In this document: piece by piece, positions 54,410 through 64,000 of the stretch
How positions within the stretch are numbered: the first letter of the stretch is position 1
How the letters are laid out: each line of letters begins with the position of its first letter
The notes under the pieces: model-generated
What the model was told of the DNA's origin: nothing
Databases searched by the model: none
Seen by the model: the letters and a program-made list of their open reading frames with translations, nothing else
Source of the DNA: Hyaloscypha bicolor E
Taxonomy: Eukaryota; Ascomycota; Leotiomycetes; Helotiales; Hyaloscyphaceae
Assembly (NCBI RefSeq): GCF_002865645.1
Contig: NW_020194691.1
Span: 558,001-622,000, forward strand
DNA length: 64,000 nucleotides
Direction of reading: 5' to 3'
Position numbers and translations under genes: made by a program

Positions 54410-56424
54410 TTTATGATGCGGTCAGAGGTCCAGCGGATGAGGGCTCCCGTGTAACGTATTCTCGAAATATGTCTTAAGAGAAATGGTCTCAGATCATGCA
54501 ACGGGCGAGAGAGGGGGGAAGTGGTCAAGATATCTTGGAGATATGGAGCAAAATACAAAGCATCTCCGATGAAGGAAGCAGTCAGAGATTGAACAAGAGA
54601 TAGGAACCTACCTATCTTTCATTATCGTGAAGTGCCATGGGGCAAGATTCCCCCCCCCCCTCACAGGATAAACGGGAGAGCTAGATAGTGACGCCGGCCG
54701 ATCTCTTCACTGCCGATCAAGCTACCTTTTGGGTCCTCGTCCTAGCATCTTCATACTTCAGGCGGCAGTTCATCGGGTTCTGATGGGCTACCACGGTCAT
54801 TTCTGTGGAGACGACGCGGAAAAACAGAATATCCATGAGGCCGACGTGCATTTTAAGGTTGGGGATGTCAGAAGAGGAAGGTTGCAGGCTGCGATGATGA
54901 TAAGGCCGCGAAGCGGGGAGGAGAACGCGGGTCAACGCCACCCACTAAAAAGAGTTCGTTCGGGAATTAGAGTTGGCCGTTAGAACGTTCTGTCGACTTG
55001 ATAAAGGCCTCGACGGCCGCCCTTTTCTCCACCACTCAGGGTGTTTTAGACGTTTGTGTGAGGGAGCGCCTCACGTGCGTACAATTGCATCGAGAAAGGG
55101 CAGAGGGCTTGGATGCGTGAGGCTGTTTCCAAACTTCAGATAACAAAGTTCAGCCCCCTTCACTGTACGTATTCTGGTCAGAGAAGACTTAGGGAGAGTT
55201 TAGCGAAGGGTGCCCTATAACTTCAGTTATATGAGCCCCGAGCAAAGGGAGGTTGACACTGGAATTTAGCGAGCAGAGCCCGAAGACCTTGGATTGAGGC
55301 GGTCAGTACTTTTTATCTCAGCTTCAGCACTTCACCCCAATCTCCTGCTTCAAATATCTCGACTTCCCCTATTGCACGGTTCTCAGGTCTTGTTGCAGAC
55401 CCCGTTGGAGAGGATGTCATCCCATAATCGACACCGTCCGCAGAAGCTCATTGCATCCCTTTTAGAGATGAAGTTTCCAGAGCTGTTTCGCGACCTGAGA
55501 GCCTCAGTGTATCTTCCCCATTACCGCATCGGCTCTCACCACTTTCAGCATCGCCAACTTGGCTGTCTGCTCCTCCAATTCTCCCGACAGTGGGATGGCA
55601 GGCGAAGGAATGTCACCGAATGTTCATGATTTAATCGTTTGCTTGTAGGTATCCCCATTCTATATTGTTTTTCACCCGTATGTCTGTGCTGCTGCCGAGT
55701 TCCACACCTGAGCCCGAAGACGTTTGAGGCTCAAGATCGCCAACCAAACAGACAAACTGTATTTCATTCTGTGAGACTAAACGGCGATGCTTATTCGTCT
55801 CAACCCGTTCATCACATCTTCAGACCGCGTCACTCCACCTGATTCCCTGTACCGATCTCTGTTCATGGCCTGCACAGGGCTGGCCGCACGATCCAAGGCT
55901 GGCGCTATGTCACTCAGTGTTTCTGCTCTCCGCTCTTGCGAAGCTAGATCATCCTCCTTGAGCTTAATTGCCCTGGCAGGTCCTATTTTCGTCCTCACTA
56001 CGTCGTCTCAACGTCTCGTTTCTCATGCTCTGAGGCCTTCCCCGGTCTATTCCACCATCACAGTGACCACTCAGGATCGTCTCATGTGCACAGAACAGGA
56101 TTGTGTGGTGGAAGGGCTTTTCTCTTGGGATGGAAGTATTTACATCCGACAGAAGAAGTTCCGAATCGTCTGAATTATCTTCTACATATAAGAATATTTC
56201 TTTGGTAAGTTGGTGGCCTCATCAAGCCTCGCCCTTCTTTTGCGGCTTTCTCATCTCTTCCGATACACTCGGTATTCATTCTTTGCTGCTGGCCAGCTGC
56301 TGCTTCCTGTCTCCTAGTTTCACTTCCAGTTCACCGTCGTTTCCTTTACATTGAAGTCGAACCGCTTTCCCAGCATTTTCTCCTACGCCCAGACCGAACA
56401 CCAAAAGTCTTATAACCCTCCAAG
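54410..56424. other. No supported gene
   Basis: About 2 kb with the permease promoter and the upstream region of the KNH-like gene. A poly-C run near 54650. Frames at 55.29-55.63 and 55.79-56.17 kb have no motif. Confidence 0.4.
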
Positions 56425-57192
56425 ATGCGTCAATCATTCCTCTCGACGTTAGGTCTGGGCTTCTCAGCTCTGGCACGAGCAACGATCATGATGCCTGCTG
56501 CGAATCAATGGTCGGTGTGGGAGAATCGAGATATTATGTGGGATACCAGTGGATTGGCGCCTCCTCTCAACATGCACCTCATTCCGGCTGGTGCCAAAAA
56601 CTTTACAGCCATCATCACTGATATCGTACTTAACATTGGAAACACCGGGAAGTTTCAATGTGCTCCACCGTCAACGATCAATATCGAGGAGGTCCAAATC
56701 ATCATTATCGATGCTGCAAAGAAACTTGTGATCTCTGAAGTTTCCATAATCATTATCATAGATGTGAACTTCCCTAATATCTCTCACTTGAAGTATTTGA
56801 CATGAGAAACTGAAGACTAAAACGGCAGCAAAAACCTTAACTCAGCTCAGTACTGCGACTCTGGCAAAGACTGTAAGTCTTACCAAGCCGCTTGACTCTT
56901 GACTCTTGACGGCCTGCTCGCTTTCGGAAGAAAAGCTAACCAATCCCCGCAGTCTGCCGTCACAGTCTTACAGAAGACGAGCAAGTCGCTGACACCCCCC
57001 ATGATTCTTCAGACGACAGTACCGACCAAGTCGTTGACACTCAACAGCGCCGCCAAAGCAGCCAGCACCGGTTCGGCCGCGAAAGCGACATCCGGTACCT
57101 TCACCGGAGGAGAATCGCAAGCTTCCTTTAGCTTCATGTACGCCTTGCTGTCCGGAGGCTTAGTTAGCCTATTTGTTGTAATGTTCATATAG
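56425..57192 (+). CDS. Ser/Thr-rich GPI-anchored surface protein with Kre9/KNH-like domain
   Basis: Exons 56425-56763, 56816-56872 and 56953-57192 give 211 residues. The signal peptide is M-R-Q-S-F-L-S-T-L-G-L-G-F-S-A-L-A-R-A. The domain reads I-M-W-D-T-S-G-L-A-P-P-L-N-M-H-L-I-P-A-G-A then L-N-I-G-N-T-G-K-F-Q and a V-I-S-E-V-S-I-I-I-I-I strand. This matches the Kre9/KNH-like family of Ser-Thr-rich GPI-anchored proteins linked to cell-wall beta-1,6-glucan. A Thr/Ser/Lys-rich stalk and a hydrophobic C-terminus (S-F-M-Y-A-L-L-S-G-G-L-V-S-L-F-V-V-M-F-I) give a GPI-attachment signal. It is a wall or membrane surface protein; direct enzymatic function is not expected. Confidence 0.87.
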
Positions 57193-59507
57193 GCTCGAAA
57201 TAAATTGTAATTTATCATATGGACTCAAAGGCTCTCGGGGAGTTTGGGTCAGGGTACATTGGGACAACGGGACTGTAGTTTTATATCCCCCTTCTAGCTT
57301 TTCAGACGTTCGATTCATCGTTGTAATAAAGAGCGGGCCATTAATTGCAATTTGAGGCCATTGTATATGCTCTGGAAGCCTTTTTATATCGTATTTCTAG
57401 ATCTTTATTTGTACAACCCTTCTAAAGTCAACCGTGGTGTCTTTTAGTGAACGGAGAGGTATGCGTGATTTTGGGGCCAGGGTGTGGTCACTCAGGGGCA
57501 TTTGTTTCGTTTATGCCGAATCCGGCGTGTCGCTGGAGCATTAATTAGGGGTATGAAGGCGACAGGCGTTGAAAATCGTCCATTTGCAGAGTGCACGCGA
57601 GAATACCAAAATTGCCTTGTTCGGAAAGTCGCACTAATCCACAACGCAACGCCCAAAATTTTCTACAAGAGTTTTATATAATAGAAAAATAGTACGTTAA
57701 TCTTTTCCCAGAATTTTATAACGATTAAATTTGGGGAGAAATTGCGAGACATTTATAACCGCGTGGCCCCTAGACTTCCCAAAATCTCGCTTAGCGAGTT
57801 AGACGGATTTTAATGCCCGCCGCCTTCGTAAATTTATGCTTGACGGTGGAAGGGGGAAGCTTATTTCTAAGCCGATCGGATATAATCATGCCTTTCCCGA
57901 AGTACTTCAATTGTCCGAAGTTGACGCCTCACCACAAATATACTCCCTTCATATGCTCATACTTTCTAGTTGGTCAAAGCAAAAAGAGAAGTTCTGGTAC
58001 GGCTCATTGCCGAACTCCCGAGGTTCGCCACAAGATGAGGGGCGACATCTGAGGGGTCAAGGCCGTATAAAATCCACACCTCTCCTCTTACCTCAGCCTC
58101 ACTCTCCTAACCCTTTTTCCAAGAATCTCATATTTTCACATCGCGATGGATAATCAATGACTCAACCATCATCAAAGCCTTCTACCATTTGCTCGGCCTC
58201 ACGCTCAAATGAAGTCCGAGAGAGTCGGCGAGTCCGCGCTACCAGCTTTGGGCCAAAGAGAGTGTAAGCTGACATTCAAGAGCCACGCCGCAGTGAGCCA
58301 AGAGCTGGAGGGATCAGTCTGGCAGCCAAGATTGGCCTCGGCTCTGGTCTTCCACCACTGTCATCACAATTGTCGGTCAAGAAGATTGCGCCGTGCTGAT
58401 GGGCTCGTCAATCGGTCATCGAGATGTCCACACGCGGAGCGCCCAAATATCCGATATGCATTCGGGCGTCGGCGATAGCTGGCCACCAAATTGCACCAGA
58501 TTTGGTCGGGGTGACTCGATATCCGGAGAAAATCCAGGCGTCCTAAGTCCGGCATCTCCATGGCGATTGCCAATACAGAAGCCGCCTTGCCCAACCTTAT
58601 CCAGTTCGGTGCCTCAGCGCCCAGTCGCGGCAGAAATATTGTTCCGAACTTCGAAGGGCCCCCAACCAGCCCGATCTGGGTTATCAATCCATTCCTTGCA
58701 CTTAAATTTTAATCTGCCTTGCTCCGTATTTTACTTGCGAATCTCAAGGTCCGGTCGGGTTATGGGGCCAATCAAAGGCGTTGGTCCAAGAAATCCCCGA
58801 CCCCCTAGTCAGCACTTGTCCCCGTTTCTTTTGCTTTGCTGTTTTTCTGGAAATTCTGGAAGACACAGACCCACTGCTTCAAGCCTGCCTGAGCCATATG
58901 GCATTTTAAAAAGTCCGTACCCTGCAGCCCTGACACTTCTGATGGCGTCGTCGTGGCCACTGGCGTTGACCTCGTAGAGCTGACTCAACACTTAAACTCG
59001 TTTCTCTCGTTTCCCTCTGCATGAGCTCACTCCCCACGCCGCAGACTTAGCGGCCCAATCTCCAAGTTCTTCATCCACACGCTCAAGATAATAGATATTT
59101 CAGTATTAATCTGCTGTGGGTCGGGCTGACCACGTTGTCCGCGTTGGTCAAGCGTCAAACGGATGATTACCAACCATTGCCCAAGTTTGGCAGTCTCTGG
59201 GCGGGCTGACCAGGTTGAAAGTGCACATGCCCCCTGCGTATCAAAAGAATTACTTGTAGCGCGTACCCCCAGACTTTCCTTATATCTAGCTCGACGTCTT
59301 CGCCATTACTGATGGATCTAGAGCTTGAGCTTATATCTAGTATCTTCTGCTTCGAGGCTTCTCTTCTCTCTTATCACTCACTTACCATCAACACGAACCT
59401 AGTCCTGTTCCACGGATAGGGACGACATTATCTTCTTTTCTCAGCCGCAATCTCTCGGCCAATATTTACCAACGTCGCAACAATAATTCCAAGAGAAACC
59501 AAAAATC
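57193..59507. other. Gene-poor 2.3-kb stretch
   Basis: Includes the promoter of the DHA2 transporter. Frames up to 194 codons (58.39-58.98 kb) overlap frames on the other strand and carry no motif. Confidence 0.4.
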
Positions 59508-61244
59508 ATGACGGCCTCGAAAGAAAACCTCCCCATCTCGGATGCAGACAAGGAGGAAGGAGTCAGCTCCAACACATCCAAAAAGGATTTCCTGACAGCA
59601 CCTTACAACGAGACTCAAGATGTGTCCGAGAAGACCTCCGTAACAGGCATGGACACCGACACCGAGAAGCAAGAAACCGAAAACGCGGACGAGGTTCCCC
59701 CTCGAGACATAACCGGGTGGAAGTGGGCTGTGGTAGTAGCCGCCATTCTCTCCTCGACCTTCCTCTTCGCCCTCGACAACACCATCGTTGCGGACATCCA
59801 GCCTGTCATTGTCACACATTTTGATTCTGTGGGCAAGCTCAGCTGGCTGAGTGTTGCATTCCTGATCGGTGCAGCAGCTACCAACTTGGTATGGGGCAAG
59901 ATCTTCGGCCAGTTCAACGCGAAATGGACCTACATCCTGTGCGTAGTCCTTTTCGAAGCCGGGTCCGCACTTTGCGGAGGAGCACCCACCATAGACGCCC
60001 TGATCGTCGGACGCGCCATCTGCGGAGTAGGAGGATCGGGAATGTATGTGGGAGTCATGACTCTCCTCGCAGCAACGACGACAATGCATGAGCGGCCCAT
60101 GTATGTAGGCGGCACTGGCCTGACCTGGGGTCTGGGGACTGTGCTAGGTCCAATAATCGGCGGAGCATTTACTGATTCCAGTGCTGGCTGGCGTTGGGCA
60201 TTTTATATTAATTTATGTATCGGCGCCGTCTGCGCCCCGGTATACATCTTCATGCTCCCCAACAAGGACCCACGTCCCGGCGTCTCACTCGCAGACAGAG
60301 CCCGCGAAATGGACTACCTCGGAGGCCTCCTCACCATCGGTGCTTTCATCTCTGGCGTGATGGCCGTCTCCTTCGGCGGGATAACCTACCCCTGGGACAG
60401 CGGCAAGATCATCGGGCTCTTCGTGTGCTCGGGCGTGCTCTTCATCCTCCTCGGCCTACAACAAGTCTACACAGTCTTCACCACCACAACGCGCCGCATC
60501 TTTCCCATCGAGTTCTTCAAGTCCCGCACCATCCTCATCCTGTTCTGCATGACCGCCGCCGGCGGAACCGCCATCTTCATCCCCATCTACATGATCCCCA
60601 TCTTCTTCCAATTCACGCGCAACGATTCCGCTTTGGAAGCCGGCGTGCGTCTTTTGCCTCTGATCTTCTTGATGATCTTCGCCGTCATCACGAACGGGGC
60701 GGTTATGTCTGCATACGGCGTGTACATGCCCTGGTACACCGTCGGCGGCATCCTGACCGTCATCGGAGGAGCGCTCATGTACACCGTCGACACGGAAAGC
60801 AGCATCTCGCGCGTCTACGGGTATTCCGTGATCCTCGGTCTCGGCGTGGGGATGTTCGCACAAGCATCCTTTTCCGTGGCGCAAGCAGTCGTTGCGCCGG
60901 AACTCATCCCCTCGGCCGTGGGCTTCATCACCTGTGCGCAGGTCTCAGGCGTCACGATCGCTCTGGCAATCGCCAACTCCGTCTTCCTCAACCAGTCTCA
61001 GACCGGGATCCAGAAGATCTTGCCTGGCGTTCCCGTAGCGGAAATTCAAGCAGCAATTGCTGGGGCAGGCAGCCAGTTTGTGGCTAGTCTGAGTGAGGGC
61101 GTCAAGCTGGAGGTGCTGAAGGCGATCGTGAGTGCGATGAGCAAGACGTATATCCTTGTTATTACGGCGGGCAGTTTGGTGGTGGTGCTGAGTGCGTTGA
61201 TGAAGCGGGAGAGGCTCTTCATGGCTGCCGGTGGTGCTGCTTAA
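59508..61244 (+). CDS. DHA2-family (14-TM) drug/toxin efflux major facilitator
   Basis: Intronless, 578 residues with good context at the ATG. The charged N-terminus (about 70 residues) is cytoplasmic. TM1 carries F-L-F-A-L-D-N-T-I-V-A-D-I-Q-P, the DHA2-type motif D1. Also present: A-x-L-I-G-x-A-A-x-N-L-V-W-G-K (motif A region), G-V-G-G-S-G-M-Y-V-G, and motif C-like G-P-I-I-G-G-A-F-T-D with G-W-R-W-A-F-Y-I-N. These place it with fungal exporters of toxins, azoles or secondary metabolites driven by proton exchange. No biosynthetic backbone gene lies nearby, so a role in general detoxification is as likely as export of an own product. High codon GC gives long shadow frames on both other strands. 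Confidence 0.94.
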   Translation: MTASKENLPISDADKEEGVSSNTSKKDFLTAPYNETQDVSEKTSVTGMDTDTEKQETENADEVPPRDITGWKWAVVVAAILSSTFLFALDNTIVADIQPVIVTHFDSVGKLSWLSVAFLIGAAATNLVWGKIFGQFNAKWTYILCVVLFEAGSALCGGAPTIDALIVGRAICGVGGSGMYVGVMTLLAATTTMHERPMYVGGTGLTWGLGTVLGPIIGGAFTDSSAGWRWAFYINLCIGAVCAPVYIFMLPNKDPRPGVSLADRAREMDYLGGLLTIGAFISGVMAVSFGGITYPWDSGKIIGLFVCSGVLFILLGLQQVYTVFTTTTRRIFPIEFFKSRTILILFCMTAAGGTAIFIPIYMIPIFFQFTRNDSALEAGVRLLPLIFLMIFAVITNGAVMSAYGVYMPWYTVGGILTVIGGALMYTVDTESSISRVYGYSVILGLGVGMFAQASFSVAQAVVAPELIPSAVGFITCAQVSGVTIALAIANSVFLNQSQTGIQKILPGVPVAEIQAAIAGAGSQFVASLSEGVKLEVLKAIVSAMSKTYILVITAGSLVVVLSALMKRERLFMAAGGAA

Positions 61245-62383
61245 GTCTTCTAGATTTGAATTACGTGATGGATGAGTGTGTTTTGAATATGAATGGAAGG
61301 AGCCATACCGAGATTGATGATGCTAGGAGGGAACTCAGGCGTTCACTGCTAGATTGGGAAGGGTCTGCATACAGCGGGAGGGCTCTCTTTTAGAAGGATG
61401 GATGACGGAAGGGTAAGACACGTGGCATATGTTGTAATCAGATAAAATAACCATAATCCCGTCTTCAAACCAACACCACTTATGTTATCTTTTGGTTTCC
61501 AGTATTTTCAGGTGAGTGAGAGTGCAATAAATAGAAAGTGAAACAGGGCTGCTCTCGTCATCCGGCATGGCATTGGCAGAAAAGAACCACAAGCCGACTT
61601 GACTGGCTCTCTCGTCTGTCTCACTTGAGCTTAGCCACACCTCAATCCTGAACATGCCAACACCGATAAATGAAGAAATACAATCGCCAAGGAGGGATCA
61701 ATGGCCACAATTTTCAAATGCCGTCGTGGCTCCCTTCCTTTCGTCTGCCCAAGTCCGATTTAGAAATAAATAATTACACGAACATTCGTTCATTCCGTCT
61801 CATCCTGTATCTGTTCTCTCCGCCTCAATCTCACTTCCAGAAATAACCTAGATAGCTTCCACATTTAATCATCCCGCCCGAATGCCAGTCCCATTTTCGT
61901 TCAGCCAGTCAGTCCAGTGCGGCCGACCGACCAATTGCCCACCCGCTCGCCCAACGCCCGAATAAATCAACCCAAAACGCCAGACACGCCCTGCCTTCGA
62001 ATACCCGAGGGATTTCCCTTGCAGCCCCTCGCAAGGCTGAGCCTCCCTCTCACAACTTGAATGATATGACAACAGAAGGTTTAAGGGCGGCGCTCAATAT
62101 GTACCAGTCTCGGACTTTCCAGGTGATAACGGTGCTCGCGCGTAGCCGCTCTCACTATCTGTGTACGAGAAGGGCCGATGCTCGTTGCGTTCATGTGGCG
62201 AGGTATTCGGTGTCGGGACGGCGAGTTCGTGGGGGCCTGTGTCGTTTGGATTGAAGGGTCTATAAAACAAATTAGTTAGCGGATTTTAGTAGGAAGGGGG
62301 GAGGTGCCAAGCTGTGTCGTGGCGAATTTGAGATCCGTAGGGCTGAGAATAGTGGAGAATAGTGGAGTGGGGCATTTCTAATC
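61245..62383. other. Convergent intergenic region
   Basis: About 1.1 kb between the ends of the DHA2 gene and the cupredoxin-like gene. Only short frames; nothing recognised. Confidence 0.5.
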
Positions 62384-63699
62384 TCACCTCACGTCTGCCA
62401 TCCCATGTCGTAGATTATCAGAGTACACTGGACTCGGATACCCAGGACTATTCGGACTCATCAGACCTGGACTTGGGTATCCTTGTGAGCCAGCGTGCAG
62501 TGGGTGCATGCCCATCATACCCGTCCTTTCATCGACTGGCGGGCTCATGCTCCTTTCCGTCGGTGGAGCCAAACTCTGTGTGCTGAAATGCCCGTCTCTG
62601 GAAACTGCCATACTCGGCTCCTTCTGCATGTTTGGATAATTGGCCTCTGACAAACCGGGGGAGGTGGGTTGGTAGGAGTTCTGGGTGGGTGCTGGGAGTT
62701 GCGATTGCCGCAAGATTTCCTGGATGGTCTTTTGCCGTCCGCACATGTAAAGGAGGGCGGCGGCTAGAACGAGAAGAGCAAAGCCTCCAATTGCGATTCC
62801 AACGATTGCTCCAGTTGGGAACGAGGAGGATTTTGTGGAGGGCGCGGGGGTTGTCGAACTTGTCGTAGCAGCAGGAGCTGTTGGTGCCGCGGTTGCTCCC
62901 GTGTATGTCGTTGTTCTCGAAAAGCTAGACTGCAGAGTTTCTGGCAGGAAAGATTCTCCAGGACTAAATTCTGCTGTTGAATTTAGAGCAAATGACATTT
63001 GGGCCGCGAATGTTTGCGTTGCATTCTAGAGGGAAAGTCAGTCACGGCCGTCGTCTTCTTCGCTCAATTGGTCACGCACCGGATTGATGACTCCAACCAT
63101 TCCCTGGAAGCATGCGCCAGGCGCTGAGCAGTAATAAAATATCGGCGCGGTATCATTGACGGTCACTTGGAACTTCGGTGGCTGTAATTCAAGTCGTCAG
63201 CTGGGTTTCCTCCAGGTATGTGATCTTTCCTTACATCCTTCAACACCAGAGCCACGGGCATGAATCCACTCCAAAACCCAATCGCGCCAGGCCCGCCAGT
63301 CCACTCGTAGGGTATGCATGGTTGATTCCCGTATGATGATCGGACAACTGAATGGTTGAGGGGATAGAATTGCCATTCTGACTTTCAATTAGCTTTACGC
63401 TTCGATCCGCCAGGCCACCATCCAACCCCACGAGGACTTTACCAATTACATCGTTGACTTTGGCATAAGTCTGTTGCGGATAGAAGTTAAACCCACCCCC
63501 GCCCTAGTAGATGAATATGATCAGCATTGGGATTGTGAAACAGTCTAGCCACGATGGGGAGTCCTCTCACCGCACCGACAGCAATGGTATGTGTCGCGAC
63601 AGCCGATGAAAATGTACTGGTAGTCGTACTGTACGTGGTATCTGCAAAAGCTAGGCTAAGCAAGCCTGTTAAAAATACAACGACGATGTTGAGCAACAT
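62384..63699 (-). CDS. Cupredoxin-like extracellular Ser-rich protein with one TM helix
   Basis: Exons 63699-63571, 63503-63443, 63377-63235, 63181-63080 and 63025-62384 give 358 residues. A signal peptide (M-L-L-N-I-V-V-V-F-L-T-G-L-L-S-L-A-F-A) is followed by a plastocyanin-like domain: F-N-F-Y-P..V-N-D-V-I-E-W-Q-F-Y-P-L-N-H-S-V-V-R-S-S-Y, W-S-G-F-M-P-V, and F-Y-Y-C-S-A-P-G-A-C-F-Q-G-M-V-G-V-I-N. Candidate copper ligands His (N-H-S-V), Cys (Y-Y-C) and Met (Q-G-M) are present. The second His usual before the last Cys in such domains is Ala here, so copper binding is doubtful. A Thr/Ala/Ser-rich stalk, a TM helix (I-V-G-I-A-I-G-G-F-A-L-L-V-L-A-A-A-L-L-Y-M) and a Pro/Ser-rich cytoplasmic tail of about 120 residues follow. 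Confidence 0.87.
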
Positions 63700-64000
63700 C
63701 CCGACGCTCTTTTCAATAACTTGAAGCTCTAGTTAATGCTTGGTATCTAGGAAAGATCATTTGTCATGGCTGATGAAAGATGAGGAGATTGTCTGATCGA
63801 AGAATGCTCGCAATAGTTGGGTGTAATATAGGATGCGCCTTTCAAGGAATGGCCCAGGTCTATCTTCCCAAATAAGAAAGCTGACGGTAGGCTGATGTCG
63901 AGAACAAAGCAATTGCCCTCTTCGGGCCATCGGTCCCCACAACAAAGCAGGCGTACTGCGAGCAGTATGCAGCGGGGACCTGGGAGCAAACGTTGCTGTG
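63700..64000. other. Upstream region of the cupredoxin-like gene
   Basis: Promoter side of the preceding minus-strand gene up to the window edge; two overlapping short minus-strand frames without motifs. Confidence 0.4.

Noticed and set aside
60215..61087. 290-codon open frame overlapping the DHA2 gene, and a 207-codon frame on the other strand (59466-60089)
   Set aside because: Both are shadows of a GC-rich, motif-complete transporter gene; their translations are Arg/His/Pro- or Gly/Val-rich and carry no motifs.
1..64000. CRISPR arrays, rRNA genes, bacterial operon features
   Set aside because: Eukaryotic intron-containing genes throughout; none of the tandem repeats has unique spacers, and no rRNA sequence was recognised.

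Overview
The window is nuclear DNA from a filamentous ascomycete. Genes are compact with one to four short introns (about 42-150 bp, GTRNGT donors, CTNAY-like branch sites). Conserved single-copy eukaryotic genes sit beside families typical of filamentous ascomycetes: a Git3-type receptor, a Kre9/KNH GPI protein, a WSC domain, Dal5- and DHA2-type transporters, heme-thiolate peroxidase and tyrosinase. AT-rich blocks show CpA-to-TpA style decay as expected from repeat-induced point mutation (RIP). Several protein families look like those of Leotiomycetes, but that placement is an inference.

Layout. 1-10.3 kb is repeat-dominated: a RIP-ruined hAT transposase (1-1720), an 83-bp tandem repeat, a 245-bp foldback element (4807-5051), a JEN-type monocarboxylate transporter (6156-7885) and a RIP-ruined 1.4-kb element with 41-bp inverted repeats (8868-10252). 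10.6-17.7 kb carries a Git3-like 7TM receptor, a multi-zinc-finger regulator with an AT-hook, and an apparently intact Tc1-like transposon nested inside an older non-autonomous element. 19.9-24.6 kb holds the most unusual locus: a PP1-like phosphatase whose only available start lies in an upstream exon coding a degenerate J-domain. That exon overlaps the tail of a broken chymotrypsin-fold protease-like gene, with another broken gene of a fungal membrane-protein family next to it. 24.7-32 kb encodes oxidative and secreted enzymes (heme-thiolate peroxidase, NAD(P)-dependent reductase, tyrosinase) separated by gene-poor DNA. 32-38 kb is almost empty apart from a broken N-terminal domain of the fungal NLR type.

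40.3-46 kb is a dense housekeeping block of alternating strands: Rpb4 (RNA polymerase II), Trs23 (TRAPP), Rpn10 (proteasome), a borealin (chromosomal passenger complex) and Tma22/DENR (translation). Trs23 has its start codon split by an intron and Tma22 has a 20-nt exon. From 37.9 kb and from 46.8 to 63.7 kb most genes are surface or transport functions: three single-pass membrane proteins with Cys-rich or cupredoxin-like ectodomains, a WSC-domain protein, a GPI-anchored KNH-like protein, a Dal5-like permease and a DHA2 efflux pump.

Exon structures were deduced by hand from splice consensus and reading-frame continuity. Family assignments rest on visible motifs; no database search was run.
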